Shown one piece after another: positions 8,451-19,085 of a stretch of 64,000 nucleotides of DNA (its first letter is position 1; every line of letters begins with the position of its first letter). The position numbers and the translations under genes are program-made. Source of the stretch: Methanosarcina sp. ERenArc_MAG2 (lineage in GTDB: Archaea > Halobacteriota > Methanosarcinia > Methanosarcinales > Methanosarcinaceae); the NCBI GenBank assembly GCA_023955635.1, contig JAMXHR010000010.1, positions 496,001 to 560,000 on the forward strand, in the 5' to 3' direction. Below the pieces are notes generated by a model that was not told the origin of the DNA, searched no databases, and was given only the letters and a program-made list of their open reading frames with translations.

Positions 8451-10293
8451 ATTTGCTTTTAGAGTATATACCCGGTCTTGTATTTGTTGTCACTTTTATG
8501 TAATTTGTTTTTGTTGTAGTACTGCTGCCTGCAGCATTAATCACTGTAAGTGTAACCTTATACTTTCCTTCTTGTGAATATTGGTGTATTGGATTCTGGT
8601 CTGATGACTTTGCTCCATCTCCAAATATCCATTTCCATTTAGTCGGTATTCCCGTACTTTTGTCAGTAAAGGCGACTGTTAATGGTGCTTTTCCTGAGGT
8701 TACATTACTGGTGAATTTTGCAACCGGTTTTTCTATCACTTTTATATAATCTGTTTTTGTTGTCGTATTACTGCCTTCAGTATTTGTTGCTGTCAGTGTC
8801 ACCTTATAACTCCCTACTTTGGAATATTTATGCGTTGGATTTTGAACTGATGACTTTGCTCCGTCTCCAAAGGTCCATTTCCATGAAGTAGGTGCTCCTG
8901 TGCTTTCGTCAGTAAAGACAACATTTAATGGTGCTTTTCCTGAGGTAGGTTTCGCGGAAAAGATTGCAACAGGAAGGACTGGGTGTTCTAAAACAGTAAT
9001 TGTAGCTAACTTTGAATCTGTACCATTTGCATTACTTGCTGTTAGGTTAACAGTATATTCTCCTACTGTATAATAAGTATACATTGGATTCTGCTCGGTT
9101 GAATTATTTCCGTCTCCAAAGTTCCAGTACCATGAAATCGCATTTTGTGAGAGATCTGTAAACTGAACTGAAAGAGGAACATAACCTAATGTGACATTGT
9201 TGCTGAAATTTGCAACCGGAAGACGTGGTTTAGGCTCTTCTGAAATAGTGGCCATATAAATGTTAGTATCTCCATAATAGTTTTGTTCTTTCCACACTAT
9301 TCTGTTGCCATAGATGTCAGGGTATTCTGAGTGTCCATTGGGGGTTATTTGAGTTTCCTTGGAAGCAGAAAGATCGTACATGTAGATATCATGCTTAATG
9401 TCGTCATCATCGCCGGTGCGAGATGTCCAGACTATTTTATCTCCATAGATAGCAGGATCAAACGCTATTGTGCTGGTGTTTACTCTTATTTCCTTTTTAG
9501 TGGAGAGATCATACATGTAGATAGTGAGGTATCTATCACGAGAATCTTCCCATGCTATCCTATCCCCGTAGATAGCAGGTTTTCTTTGATCTAATTTATT
9601 GGTAGTGATCTGAGTTTCCTTGGAAGTGGATAAATCATACATGTATATATCCCAGTTTTCATGGCGGTTATCATCCCATACTATCCTGTTACCATAGATA
9701 GCAGGAAAATGACGATCTGATCCATTGGGGGTTATTTGAGTTTCCTTTTTAGTCGAAAGATCATACATGAAAATATTACATCCTCTTTCCCATCCTCTCT
9801 CCCATACTATCCTGTTACCGTATATATCAGGCCACCATGCAAGTCCAGTTATCTTTTTTTCGGTCTTAGTAGAGAGATCGTACATATAAATATCGTATCC
9901 ATAATTATTGCGACCATCTACCCACACTACTATGTTATCATAGATCGCAGGCAACATTTGATCTGATTCATTTGCGGTGATCTGAGTCTCCTTGTGTGTG
10001 GAAAGATTATACAAATAAATATCGCCATTTCCATTACGCCAGTCCTCCCATACTATCCTGTCACCATATATAGCAGGGCGGTCTGCCTGTCCACTGGTAG
10101 TAATTTGAGTCTCAGTAATCTTTGGCGCAGCAGTATCTACTGCAGAGACATTATTATCTACCAAGTTTGGAATATATGCATATGGCGCTGCACCCGCTAT
10201 ACTCACCAACATTAAAAACGCAAGCACCGTTATTCCTAAGACTCCAATAAGAGAATAAACTCTTCGTGCTTCATCACTTTTTATTTCTTTCAT
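8449..10293 (-). CDS. Secreted beta-propeller/PKD surface protein
   Basis: Predicted cell-surface protein. From ATG 10293 (MKEIKSDEARRVY) a single N-terminal hydrophobic segment (about 14-36) precedes about seven beta-propeller repeats of the TolB/PD40 kind. Each has the pattern AIYGxRIVWEDxRxxxxDIYMYDLST followed by KETQIT. Three PKD domains follow (VANFSNNVTLGYVPLSVQFT; VAIFSAKPTSGKAPLNVVFT; VAKFTSNVTSGKAPLTVAFT), each with the GDG motif. No membrane anchor is evident at the C-terminus. Such proteins are typical of the Methanosarcina envelope and may bind sugars or partner proteins. A paralogue with the same order lies at 16140-17761. The upstream in-frame Met at 10362 is less likely because the signal peptide would be buried. 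Confidence 0.85.
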   Translation of the reverse strand: MKEIKSDEARRVYSLIGVLGITVLAFLMLVSIAGAAPYAYIPNLVDNNVSAVDTAAPKITETQITTSGQADRPAIYGDRIVWEDWRNGNGDIYLYNLSTHKETQITANESDQMLPAIYDNIVVWVDGRNNYGYDIYMYDLSTKTEKKITGLAWWPDIYGNRIVWERGWERGCNIFMYDLSTKKETQITPNGSDRHFPAIYGNRIVWDDNRHENWDIYMYDLSTSKETQITTNKLDQRKPAIYGDRIAWEDSRDRYLTIYMYDLSTKKEIRVNTSTIAFDPAIYGDKIVWTSRTGDDDDIKHDIYMYDLSASKETQITPNGHSEYPDIYGNRIVWKEQNYYGDTNIYMATISEEPKPRLPVANFSNNVTLGYVPLSVQFTDLSQNAISWYWNFGDGNNSTEQNPMYTYYTVGEYTVNLTASNANGTDSKLATITVLEHPVLPVAIFSAKPTSGKAPLNVVFTDESTGAPTSWKWTFGDGAKSSVQNPTHKYSKVGSYKVTLTATNTEGSNTTTKTDYIKVIEKPVAKFTSNVTSGKAPLTVAFTDKSTGIPTKWKWIFGDGAKSSDQNPIHQYSQEGKYKVTLTVINAAGSSTTTKTNYIKVTTNTRPGIYSKSK

Positions 10294-10915
10294 CTCAAAC
10301 CTCTGTAAATAAATTTTGGAATTTAAAATGAAACACAGTTGAGAAGTAATATCACATAACATCTTTCTCTATAAAGAAAATGTTTTGAATAAAAACAGGC
10401 ATCTTTCGATTTATCAATATAATTTTATATTAATTTTACTTCTTTCTTGCAGATATTGAGAAGGCCAGCGCAAAAAATAACACAAAAATAGAAAGAAAAA
10501 AACAAAATCGAAATCCATTTATAGCTGTTACAATAATTTTAATATGTAAAGGTGTTAGTTTTGCGGACAGATCCTTTACAATTTTACATCTTGGGAGGGA
10601 TCGACACTCCCCTCCCAACTTAAAATAATATATCTTTTTTTTAAAAGCCCATTTCTCTGTATTGGTCCCTTGAATTGAAAACACAATCCATTTGAGACCA
10701 GATATCTTCTCCGGTATCCTCATCTAATGAAGAGGCGAAGGAGGAAACCTTGCATAACGATTCGTCCCATGCTGTATATGAATAAATCCAATGTTGAAAG
10801 AACCCATACAAGAGCGTCTACGCGGTCCGGTGACTTTTGTTCTATCTGCGGATGCAAGTTTCATTAGAACAAGAGTTAGAACCAAAGTATCAATCATCTT
10901 TCCAAAACCAGAATT
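10294..10915. other. Intergenic, no clear gene
   Basis: Short frames exist, but none looks coding on either strand. The stretch near the PKD gene (10294-10440) is very A/T-rich and should hold that gene's promoter. The part at 10728-10900 has more balanced composition and may be an old IS remnant that I cannot identify. Confidence 0.4.
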
Positions 10916-11064
10916 GGTTCTGTTGCAAAAATAATATTTCTACCCTTTTAGGCTATAATAACTTCTTTTTATGTTATTATTGACCTGCTTATGACATCTT
11001 AATATCACAATTGTGATGTTTTTCACTGGTTTGGTAAAACAGCCAGATTTTTTGCAACAGAACC
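10916..11064 (+). mobile_element. MITE with IS6-type ends
   Basis: A 149-bp non-coding unit with near-perfect terminal inverted repeats: GGTTCTGTTGCAAAAAT on the left and ATTTTTTGCAACAGAACC on the right. GGTTCTGTTGCAAA is close to the ends known for IS6-family elements. No target duplication is obvious. It lies about 290 bp upstream of the GmrSD-like gene. Confidence 0.78.
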
Positions 11065-11351
11065 AAAAAATGAAGAAAGAAAGGGGTACCCCAACATTCG
11101 TGCAATCATCCGCAAATCAGACTAAAACAAGCTCATTAGATGCCTTTTCCTGGCAGTTTTAGCCGAGTTATCAGTGGGCAACCAAAAATCAATTTTTAAT
11201 TCAAATCATGAGATTCAAATAGAAACATTAATTAATTGTTTTGTCAACTGTTTTAATATAAATCCATTAGTTACCGACACTGCCACCTGCAATAAGTCTA
11301 CTTATACTCTATTCTCTTTACGACATCTCAAAATAATAAGGAAACTGAACC

Positions 11352-13148
11352 ATGAAAACGCAAAAGTATGCCGTGAATCAACACTTGATAGAAGCGATTC
11401 TTACTTGGGTAAAAACCGGGGAAATAGCAATTCCTGAAATCCAGAGACCTTTTGTCTGGGACTCAACAAAAGTCAGGGACCTTATGGATTCTCTTTATCA
11501 GGGATATCCAATTGGTTATCTGATTGCTTGGCGGAATCCAAATGTCAAACTAAAAGATGGCTCATTCTCAGAAGGAAAGAAAATTCTTATTGATGGTCAG
11601 CAACGGGTTATGGCTTTAAGGGCAGCTATTCTTGGAGAGTATATAATAAACAAGAATTATGTACGAGAGAAAATTAAAATTTCATTTCAGCCAATAGAAG
11701 AGAAATTCGAAGTGTTTAACTCTGCTATACAGAAAGACAATGCATGGATTCCAGATATATCCCCAATTATTACAGGGATGGAAAGAACTAGGAAAATTAT
11801 CGATAATTATTGTGAAAAAAATCCTAATGCAGATGAGTACCAAGTTGAAGATGCCCTTGAGAACCTAAAAATGATTACTCATAAACAACTTGGTTTGATT
11901 GAGCTGGATTCTGATCTAGATATTGAAACAGTGACTGAGATATTCGTGCGCATAAATTCAAAGGGAGTTGTGCTGAGTCAGGCTGATTTTGCAATGTCAA
12001 AGATTGCTGCAAATGAAACATATAATGGGTCCACAATCAGAAAAGCTATTGATTACTTCTGTCATTTGGCGGTTGCTCCGGAATTTTACAGTCAAATTGT
12101 AGATATTGACAGCGAATTTGCTTCAACAGAGTATTTCCGAAAAATGACTTGGCTGAAAAATGAGAATGATGATCTATATGATCCAAATTATACAGATTTG
12201 CTGAGAGTTGTCTTCACATCTGGAGCTCATAGGGGAAAACTATCAGACCTTGTCAGTTTGCTTTCCGGCAGAAACTTTGAAACAAGGACTTATGAAGAGG
12301 AAATTGCCCGAGATTCTTTCAAGAAGCTTGAGGAAGGTATATATGAATTTATAAATGAGACCAATTTCAAACGTTTCCTCATGATAATCAAATCTGCAGG
12401 TTTTATTTCTTCCAGTCTCGTTCGTTCACAGAATACACTCAATTTTGCATACATTTTATACCTAGCATTGAAGGCAAAGAACTGCAATCCAGCTCAGATT
12501 GAATCATATGTGCGCAGGTGGTTTGTCTTATCTGTTTTAACTGGAAGGTATTCAGGCTCTCCTGAATCGTGGTTTGATCATGATATAAAGAATATTTCAA
12601 AGATGGACTTTGGAGAATATCTCAAGAGTGTGGAAAGCGCAGATCTTTCTGATACCTTTTTTGATATTGCACTAGTGGGGAATTTGGATACTTCGTTTTC
12701 AACAAGTCCCTATTTCAATGTGTACTTAGCAGCTCAGGTAAAACTAAACGATAAGGGTTTTCTTTCACGAGACATAACTGTGAAGGATTTAATATCTCAT
12801 AAAGGTGATATCCACCACATCTTCCCAAAGGATTATTTGAAAAAATACGGGTTGCAAAAAGGACAATATAACCAAGTTGCCAATTATGCTTACACGCAGT
12901 CCGAAATTAACATCAAGATAGGCAATAAAGCTCCAGAGATGTACCTTAACGAATTAAAAGAGCAATGCAATTGTCAGGATTTAAAGTATGGTGGAATCAC
13001 TGACTTTGAAACTCTTACAGAGAACTTAAAGCAAAACTGCATTCCTGATAGCATTTTTTCAATGAATATTGAAAAGTACGATGAATTTTTAGAACATAGA
13101 AGAGTTTTAATGGCGAGGAAAATAAAGGAGTATTACCAATCTTTGTAA
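11352..13148 (+). CDS. GmrSD-like DUF262/DUF1524 restriction protein
   Basis: 598-residue protein with the layout of single-chain GmrSD-type (type IV) modification-dependent restriction enzymes. The DUF262 part near the N-terminus carries [28 protein letters not shown] and the DGQQR motif ([12 protein letters not shown]). The C-terminal DUF1524/HNH nuclease motif [16 protein letters not shown] lies around residue 490. Known relatives cut DNA with modified cytosines and defend against phage. Length and both motifs are intact. It stands alone, with a MITE upstream, and no methyltransferase is adjacent. The start is chosen at the Met of [12 protein letters not shown]. Confidence 0.87.
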   Translation: MKTQKYAVNQHLIEAILTWVKTGEIAIPEIQRPFVWDSTKVRDLMDSLYQGYPIGYLIAWRNPNVKLKDGSFSEGKKILIDGQQRVMALRAAILGEYIINKNYVREKIKISFQPIEEKFEVFNSAIQKDNAWIPDISPIITGMERTRKIIDNYCEKNPNADEYQVEDALENLKMITHKQLGLIELDSDLDIETVTEIFVRINSKGVVLSQADFAMSKIAANETYNGSTIRKAIDYFCHLAVAPEFYSQIVDIDSEFASTEYFRKMTWLKNENDDLYDPNYTDLLRVVFTSGAHRGKLSDLVSLLSGRNFETRTYEEEIARDSFKKLEEGIYEFINETNFKRFLMIIKSAGFISSSLVRSQNTLNFAYILYLALKAKNCNPAQIESYVRRWFVLSVLTGRYSGSPESWFDHDIKNISKMDFGEYLKSVESADLSDTFFDIALVGNLDTSFSTSPYFNVYLAAQVKLNDKGFLSRDITVKDLISHKGDIHHIFPKDYLKKYGLQKGQYNQVANYAYTQSEINIKIGNKAPEMYLNELKEQCNCQDLKYGGITDFETLTENLKQNCIPDSIFSMNIEKYDEFLEHRRVLMARKIKEYYQSL

Positions 13149-13790
13149 ATGAAATTGAGCCAGTGCCCTCACATCAAGCGATGGGGTGCGCCACATAATT
13201 TTGTGTTTGTAATTACTATTACGCTCAACGCGACAGATAAGGTTATGGAAAAAGCTTAAAGGATTTCAACAGGACTATTTCATATTTTTATATTTCTCTT
13301 TTTTAGAATTCGCCTGTTAAATTGGGGATGTTAACTATCCACCCTGACAAAGCAAATTGATTGTAGGGCTTATTATCACGTGTACACGTGATCTTATTGG
13401 TTCTCTGCAAGCTGTCCTATTCATCTCTCAGAGTCCCCATTATATACTTCACATTGTTAACTTTCAAAAATGGTACTTTTTACGGTAAAGTTAATTATTA
13501 ATGCAGGTCTAGGATTTTTTGTAGAACCTACGGCAAATCTATGTGATATATATGTAACTCGCATAGGAACTTTTTTGGTAACAATGGTAACATCAATCTT
13601 TGAGACAAACAACACCACCGAGCAAACATTTATACTCATACTCTTTTTTGGCTCAAAATGAAAAATTTGCTTGCTTACTCTATAGTTATCTAGACACACG
13701 TCGGCAGTTCTGAGACAGACAGACAAAATGACGGATCAATCAACAGCTTTGACATAGAGATTCTTAGTTCATTCTGTGACTATACTCTTA
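13149..13790. other. Intergenic with perfect 18-bp palindrome
   Basis: No convincing gene. At 13375-13392 there is a perfect palindrome ATCACGTGTACACGTGAT, whose role is unknown. At about 13160-13190 a GGGGTGCGCCAC string resembles the end of the IS200 element at 18010-18625 and may be a remnant. Confidence 0.5.
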
Positions 13791-14091
13791 GAGCGTGTCT
13801 TAAAATTAAATTTGGTTCTATAATTGTGATAGGACTTTCACGCTTGAAATGAAAAACAGTATCATTAAGCCGCTAAATGTCTAATTAAGCCGCTAAATGT
13901 CTAAAGTGTAATTTTAATCAATGATGGCTATTGCATTTTATTTTGTATATAGAGTGCGTAAGCCCCGTGGGATAAAGTACTATCTTAAGTTTCAGTGTGT
14001 ACCTGAATTTCGGAAAATTTGCGATCTGAATTTAAAATTAACGTTGCTCCTTATCCAATTGTAGAAATGGTTTGAATTTTAAGACAGCCTC
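13791..14091 (+). mobile_element. MITE family A, copy 2
   Basis: A 301-bp element with ends GAGCGTGTCTTAAAATT and AATTTTAAGACAGCCTC and a TTA duplication at both sides (13788-13790, 14092-14094). The interior matches the copy at 2781-3059, including the nested GGACTTTCACGC ... GAGTGCGTAAG unit. It also carries a short internal duplication (TTAAGCCGCTAAATGTCTAA twice, near 13865-13905). Confidence 0.87.
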
Positions 14092-14365
14092 TTAGACAGC
14101 TAGAAAAATAACTGATTAGTCAATTAAAACATATGAATACTTTCCGAGCGTATATATACTAACTGAAAAACGGAATCCATTTATAACACCATGACACCCC
14201 AATTTTTTCACTATTGGGCGTCCACTCCATGGGATAACAACCGCAAGCTGCTGTTTCCAACATCATATCCGAGGTTTCTTACCTTTTCCTCGGCAGTCCC
14301 TTTCACTCTTCTTGAATAATCCAAAATTTTTAGCGATTTTTTTACAATTATTTCTTTTTATCGTC

Positions 14366-14830
14366 TTAGATACTCAGCAATTGTCTAAAAAAGGAAGATA
14401 TATTTACTATTGCGTCCATATTTCCTGTAAAATGTTCTTTTTGATTTTCTGCCGTTACGGTTCCCAGTTGTACAAACTTCTCAACCGTATCCTGCATGGG
14501 AACATTTACTACCTTAAATAATTCTGTTTCCTTATCCAGATATGTAAATGAGGTATCAATGGACTCATATAATACAACTTCACCATCAAGAAAACGATAC
14601 CGAAACTCCTCGATTTCATTTGCGCATTTCGTAACGGCAAATATAAACGCCATCGTAAATGACCAGTTATTTTCTTTAACGCGCTTTTTAAAATTCGTCA
14701 CATCAAGTTCAAAACTCACACAATATTGAGGCTGCACTGCATTCCTGTATATTTGACAATACTCTTTTCTTTTCCATGTTTCAAAATCTATTGTTTGGTA
14801 TTTGTTTCCCACATTTACACCTTCGCTCAA
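14366..14830 (-). pseudogene. Chloramphenicol acetyltransferase-like, N-terminal part
   Basis: The sequence resembles the N-terminal two thirds of type A chloramphenicol O-acetyltransferases: FETWKRKEYCQIYRN, VSFELDVTNFKKRVKEN, then SIDTSFTYLDKETELFKVV. The family is normally about 215 residues and its catalytic HHxxxDG motif sits near the C-terminus. This copy ends after 154 residues (NISSFFRQLLSI) without that motif, and none follows in another frame, so it is probably inactive. The start is uncertain (MSEGVNVGNK or further upstream). Confidence 0.62.
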
Positions 14831-15062
14831 TACAATCTACATTACGATATATTTCCTTTTTAGTTTCACGACCTATTTTTTGCTATAGATCTCTACATTA
14901 TTGTTTCCTTAAGCGGTTTTTCCGTGGAGGTTCTCTGGAGGGTCTGTAAGAAATCAAACTCAAAACCGAAGGATAAGCCAAAGGAAAAAGAAAAAGTCTT
15001 TCACGAGTTTTAGAAGAGCTACAGATTTAAGCTATCAATGTTAATATTATCCAAGTGTAACT

Positions 15063-15844
15063 ATGGATGAAACAGTGAAAAAAATAATCACCTATTCTTT
15101 TTTTATACTCTTATTGATAGTATTAAGTGGACTATACATTGTTGAGATGAATCTAAGAGACTGGAGGGGTGACGAATTAAGGCCACATTACAAATATACA
15201 GTTAAAATAAGTGGTCTTTCAGGAACTGAAGTATTGGGAACAACTAAAATTTTAGTTCCAATTCCTGCAACAAAAGAAGGAGTTTTTGCAATTACACCTT
15301 CTCAGGAAGAACCATCTTTTTCAAAATTCTTCTACAAGAGCATGTTTTCCACACGCCAGAGAAGTACATAAGAGGAATATATTTTGAAAATACTACTGAG
15401 TCACTCGACAATAAATCACTCAATGGAAACTGGGCGACTTCTATTGTAAATACCAAATATGGTCCAATGCTAGAATTTAGGACAAACGAATCTGTTCTTG
15501 CAGATATTTCCTTTTCAAAGATTGTAGTATTGGAACAGATGGACAATGAAGACCCTATTAATGAAAATAGTCCTGTTTTATATCCGATTGCAAGTGAAGT
15601 ATCATTAGTAGGAGAAGATTATCAATACTTCCGATTAATGTCCCGAGTAATCACATATGAAACTTATATTGAAATGAGTGATAATATCAACAGTAAGGCC
15701 ATAAAATTTGATATTAGCCTTGAAGTCTATCCAGATATTACTGAACGCGATGGAGATAAAGGCATTTATAAAAATAAATTGGATGTGGTTGTTGCCGAGT
15801 CTGGCGAATTAAAAAAGAATGCCACAATTGAAACATATTTCTAA
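15063..15844 (+). CDS. Membrane-anchored protein of unknown function, frameshifted
   Basis: Unrecognised family. One N-terminal transmembrane helix (residues about 8-27, ITYSFFILLLIVLSGLYIV) precedes an extracellular beta-rich region (KYTVKISGLSGTEVLGTTKI, then LVPIPATKEG). The first frame ends at 15371. The continuation lies one frame over from about 15333 (LQEHVFHTPEKYIRGIYFEN) to 15844. One extra T in the TTCTTC stretch near 15330 rejoins them to about 260 residues. It has no obvious partners. Confidence 0.6.
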
Positions 15845-16001
15845 CTTATTTTTATTCAATGAATTTGGAGAGATTGCTTTATCCTAAAATTATTTCGCTT
15901 TTTTAATTTCTTTTATTGGAGTTCTGTATCGTATACGGGTGACTCACTATTTTACTTCAACTTCGAATTTGTTTCATTATATAGAATCATTCTACATTAC
16001 C

Positions 16002-16106
16002 AAAATGGAGCTTAAATTTACTTCACATTTAATCTTTTGCGTCGCCTGCTGCTGTATCGTGTATTGAACTTTCAAATGGTTTTGAATCTGCGAAATAATT
16101 TCAGGA
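16002..16106 (+). repeat. Direct repeat, also at 18905-19008
   Basis: About 100 bp (GAGCTTAAATTTACTTCAC ... GCGAAATAATTTCAGGA) recurs almost unchanged at 18905-19008. A shorter shared block (AAAATTATTTCGCTTTTTT) lies upstream in both copies. The two repeats bracket the second PKD protein and the IS200 element, so they could support recombination across 2.9 kb. Confidence 0.75.
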
Positions 16107-16139
16107 TACAACATGTTTTTAATTTAGGACATTCATTAT

Positions 16140-17761
16140 TTACTGGACTTTAATATATCCGGAAATAGTTTTAGTGTTACTGCCTTTAGCATTCTTCACA
16201 GTTAGGCTGACAGTATATTTTCCTGCTTTACTGTATTTATGTACAGGGTTCTTGGCTGTGGAATATGTTTTATCACCAAAGCTCCATTTCCATGAAGTTG
16301 GACTGTTGGTACTTTTATCAGTAAACTGCACATTTAGTGGGGCTTTTCCTGAGGTTGGAGTTGCAGAAAAAGCAGCAACAGGAGCTTTCAATGCGTTTAC
16401 GACAATATAGTTCTTTATTGTTTTCGTACTGCTTCCTGCAGCATTCTTTACTGTTAAGCTAACAGTATATTTTCCGGCTTTACTGTAGGTATATGTAAGA
16501 CTCTTCGATGTTGAAGTTTTTCCATCTTCAAAACTCCATTTCCATGAAGTTGGGGAACCTGTACTCTTGTCAGTAAATTTTACTTTCAGTGGAGCGTTTC
16601 CTGAGGTTGGCGATGCAGAAAATACAGCTACTGGTGGGTAAACAAGAGTAGCCATGTAGATGTCGCCTTGCGGATACCGTTTTGTATACACAATCCTATT
16701 ACCATATATAGCTGGGTCTACCTGATACGGATTGTTTTCCGGGTCCTCCAAGTCCTCGAAGGTTATCATGGTTTCCTTATTAGTTGAAAGGTCATACATG
16801 TAAATATCCGTGTTTCCAGTTACATCGTTACGGTTATCCTCATACACAATCTTGTTACCATAGATGTCTGGCTCGTATGAAATCCCATCAGAAATTCGAG
16901 TTTCCTTGTGAGTGGAGAGGTCGTAAATGTAGATTTCCGAAGGATAGTCATAACGGGTGTCCCACACTATTCTGTTACCATAGATCCTAGGATTATCTGC
17001 TTTTCCACTAGTGGAAATTCGAGTTTCCTTGTGAGTGGAGAGGTCGTAAATGAAGATATCTTCGTTTCCATCACGTTCATCCTCCCAAACTACTCTGTTT
17101 CCATAGATATCAGGTTTGTATGCTGTTCCACTGGTAGTGATCTGAATTTCTTTTTAGTAGATAGATCATACATGTAGATATTCGAACTCCCATTAAGTTC
17201 TTCCTGCCATACTATTTTAGTACTATAGATTGAAGGATTATGTGCTTCTCCGCTTTTAGAAATACGACTTTGTTTTTTTGAAGAGAGATCTTCCACGTAA
17301 ATGTCATGACCTCCGTTGCGCTCATCTTCCCATACTACCAGATTTTCATAAATAGCAGGAGCTGTCTGATCTGTTAAATTGGTAGTGTGAATTTCTGTTT
17401 TAGCGGAGAGATCAAATATATATATATCCCAGTTTCCATTGCGGTTATCCTGCCATACTATCTTGTCACCGTAGATATCTGGATTAGATGCCGTTTCATG
17501 GGTAGTAATCCTAGTTTTAGGAATACTTGGTGTGGCAGCTTGTATAGACTCTGTATCCGTGGAATTTCCTTCTGTAGATACATCCTCAGACAGAACCTGG
17601 TCATCTGATGTATTCCCTGTTCCACTTGTGATTTCTGGTGGGTCAATGTTATGGTGATCTATTTCAGTTTGTGCTGATGCCGTAGATGAAACCAGAATTA
17701 AGAATAAAACTATAACTGTTAATACTGAGGCTACTGAATATAATTTTTTGTTAATTTTCAT
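16140..17761 (-). CDS. Secreted beta-propeller/PKD protein 2, frameshifted
   Basis: Paralogue of the protein at 8449-10293. From ATG 17761 a signal peptide (about 1-30, ending VSSTASAQ) leads to about seven propeller repeats (xIYGNxIVWEDxRNGxxDIYIYDLS) and two PKD domains (VAVFSASPTSGNAPLKVKFT and VAAFSATPTSGKAPLNVQFT) up to the stop at 16140. The frame breaks in an A-run at about 17152-17157 (STKK then KFRSL); one added A restores STKKEIQITTSGTAYKPDIY. It probably makes a full 540-residue envelope protein. No C-terminal anchor is seen. Confidence 0.8.
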
Positions 17762-18009
17762 TATCCTACTCCTTTTCTGTCATATATTTTTCATATAAAT
17801 AATGTTAATATTTTTGATTTGTTTCTATTCTTAAACTTTCTCATTTGAAATATAACTGTGTAAAAATTAGGCAATTATAAAGAAAATTCTAGAAAATGTT
17901 TGTCAAGGAATAAGGATAGAAGAGAGGCAAATCTGCAAAGAAATACCTGGTTGCATTGGCGCAAAGAAGTAGGAGAGGGATTTTGAAAATATTAAATAAG
18001 CTGAAAATC

Positions 18010-18625
18010 AAAGTTGCGTTGGCGCACCCCGCTGCAAGCAACGGGGTATGTTCGCGCCACCGCTCTGGTTGTAATGGTTATTCAAAATCAAGAATTTTCA
18101 TTTGCTGATATGCTTCTTTTTCCTCCTGGTTTCCCTGATTTTCAACATAGTTTTTGATAACATCGGAAGTTATTCCATCTCCTACAGTTCCAATGTAGCC
18201 TCCATCACTCCACAGTTCACCATCCCAAAGGTGTTTTTTGATTTCAGGGTATTGTTTAAAGATTTGTCTTGCTGTAATACTTTTTATAATTTGCATGATT
18301 TTTGAAGGAGAATACTTTGGTTCAGCTCCAACAAAAAGATGTACATGATCGCCATCACTACCAATTGCATCAAACTCAAAACAGTATCTTTCACTAATTT
18401 CAAAGCATACATTTTTCAAAAAGTTTACGAGTTCTGTCTTTAAAAGAAGCTTTTTACGGTACTTCACACAAAAAACCATGTGATATCTTATTTTATATAC
18501 ACAATGGTTTGCATGTCTGAGTTCCATTTACAGTACAAATGTAGCTAAAAATATAAATTGATTATTTAACAACGGTTATCGGGGAAGTTTTCCATCCCGC
18601 AGCAAGCTGCGGGGTATTCGACTGA
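18010..18625 (-). mobile_element. IS200/IS605-type element, tnpA only
   Basis: A small element without inverted terminal repeats but with a hairpin at each end, as expected for single-strand transposition. One hairpin is around 18023-18052 (GGCGCACCCCGCTGC / GGGGTATGTTCGCGCC) and the other around 18592-18611 (CCCGCAGCAAGCTGCGGGG). It carries only a Y1 transposase, with no tnpB. Detached ends of the same element occur at 30205-30345 and about 38195-38245. Confidence 0.82.
18078..18527 (-). CDS. tnpA: Y1 (HUH) transposase of IS200/IS605
   Basis: 149-residue single-strand transposase. The HUH metal site is HVHLF (residues about 61-65: GDHVHLFVGAEPKYSPS). The C-terminal helix with the nucleophilic tyrosine is around VIKNYVENQG. 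The N-terminus (ELRHANHCVYKIRYHMVFCV, then KYRKK) is typical of the family. It is full length and intact, the only complete small IS gene here apart from the IS701-like one. Confidence 0.93.
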   Translation of the reverse strand: MELRHANHCVYKIRYHMVFCVKYRKKLLLKTELVNFLKNVCFEISERYCFEFDAIGSDGDHVHLFVGAEPKYSPSKIMQIIKSITARQIFKQYPEIKKHLWDGELWSDGGYIGTVGDGITSDVIKNYVENQGNQEEKEAYQQMKILDFE

Positions 18626-18812
18626 ATAAATTGATAAATTGGATAATGAGAGTCAGTTACTGAAAATTGTAAAAAAGATAGTTCTCAAGTCTGACTAAAA
18701 GAGTACTTTTTCTTTTTTAGTCAGACTTGATCGATGACTCTCACTCTCCTTTATCCTTTATTTTTTTACTGTTTTTATGTTTTATCCCAAAATTATTTCG
18801 CTTTTTTATTTC

Positions 18813-18914
18813 GGCTCTTCGTCATTCCCTATGGATAAGATGATTTTCAATTCAAGACCTCATTGGTTTTTATGAGAATATTATGAGGATATCCACACAA
18901 AACAACGAAGAGCC
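18813..18914. mobile_element. MITE-like unit with GGCTCTTCGT ends
   Basis: A 102-bp unit bounded by GGCTCTTCGT and ACGAAGAGCC, a form common to ISL3-type ends. It lies within the block repeated from 15.9-16.1 kb, where the corresponding sequence is different. No coding potential. Confidence 0.6.
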
Positions 18915-19008
18915 TAAATTTACTCAACATTTAATCTTTTGAGTCGCCTGCTGCTGTATCGCGTATTGAACTTTCAAATGGTTTTGAATCTGCGAAATAA
19001 TTTCAGGA
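18905..19008 (+). repeat. Direct repeat, second copy of 16002-16106
   Basis: Shares GCCTGCTGCTGTATCG and GAACTTTCAAATGGTTTTGA with the copy at 16002-16106, with only scattered substitutions. Confidence 0.75.
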
Positions 19009-19085
19009 TTAGTCCCCTCTTTATTTCTTTATTCAGCGAAGGCTTGTAATTCCTTTCTTTCTTTAATACCGTAATTTACAGTCAT

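Noticed and set aside
10436..10723. 95-codon minus-strand frame
   Set aside because: Residue content is unusual, there is no RBS and no family resemblance; A/T-rich intergenic DNA gives such frames by chance.
11174..11437. 87-codon frame before the GmrSD-like gene
   Set aside because: It overlaps the start of the conserved DUF262 gene in another frame and shows no family resemblance.
13457..13726. Overlapping short frames on both strands
   Set aside because: No recognisable domain and no start signals; both cannot be coding.
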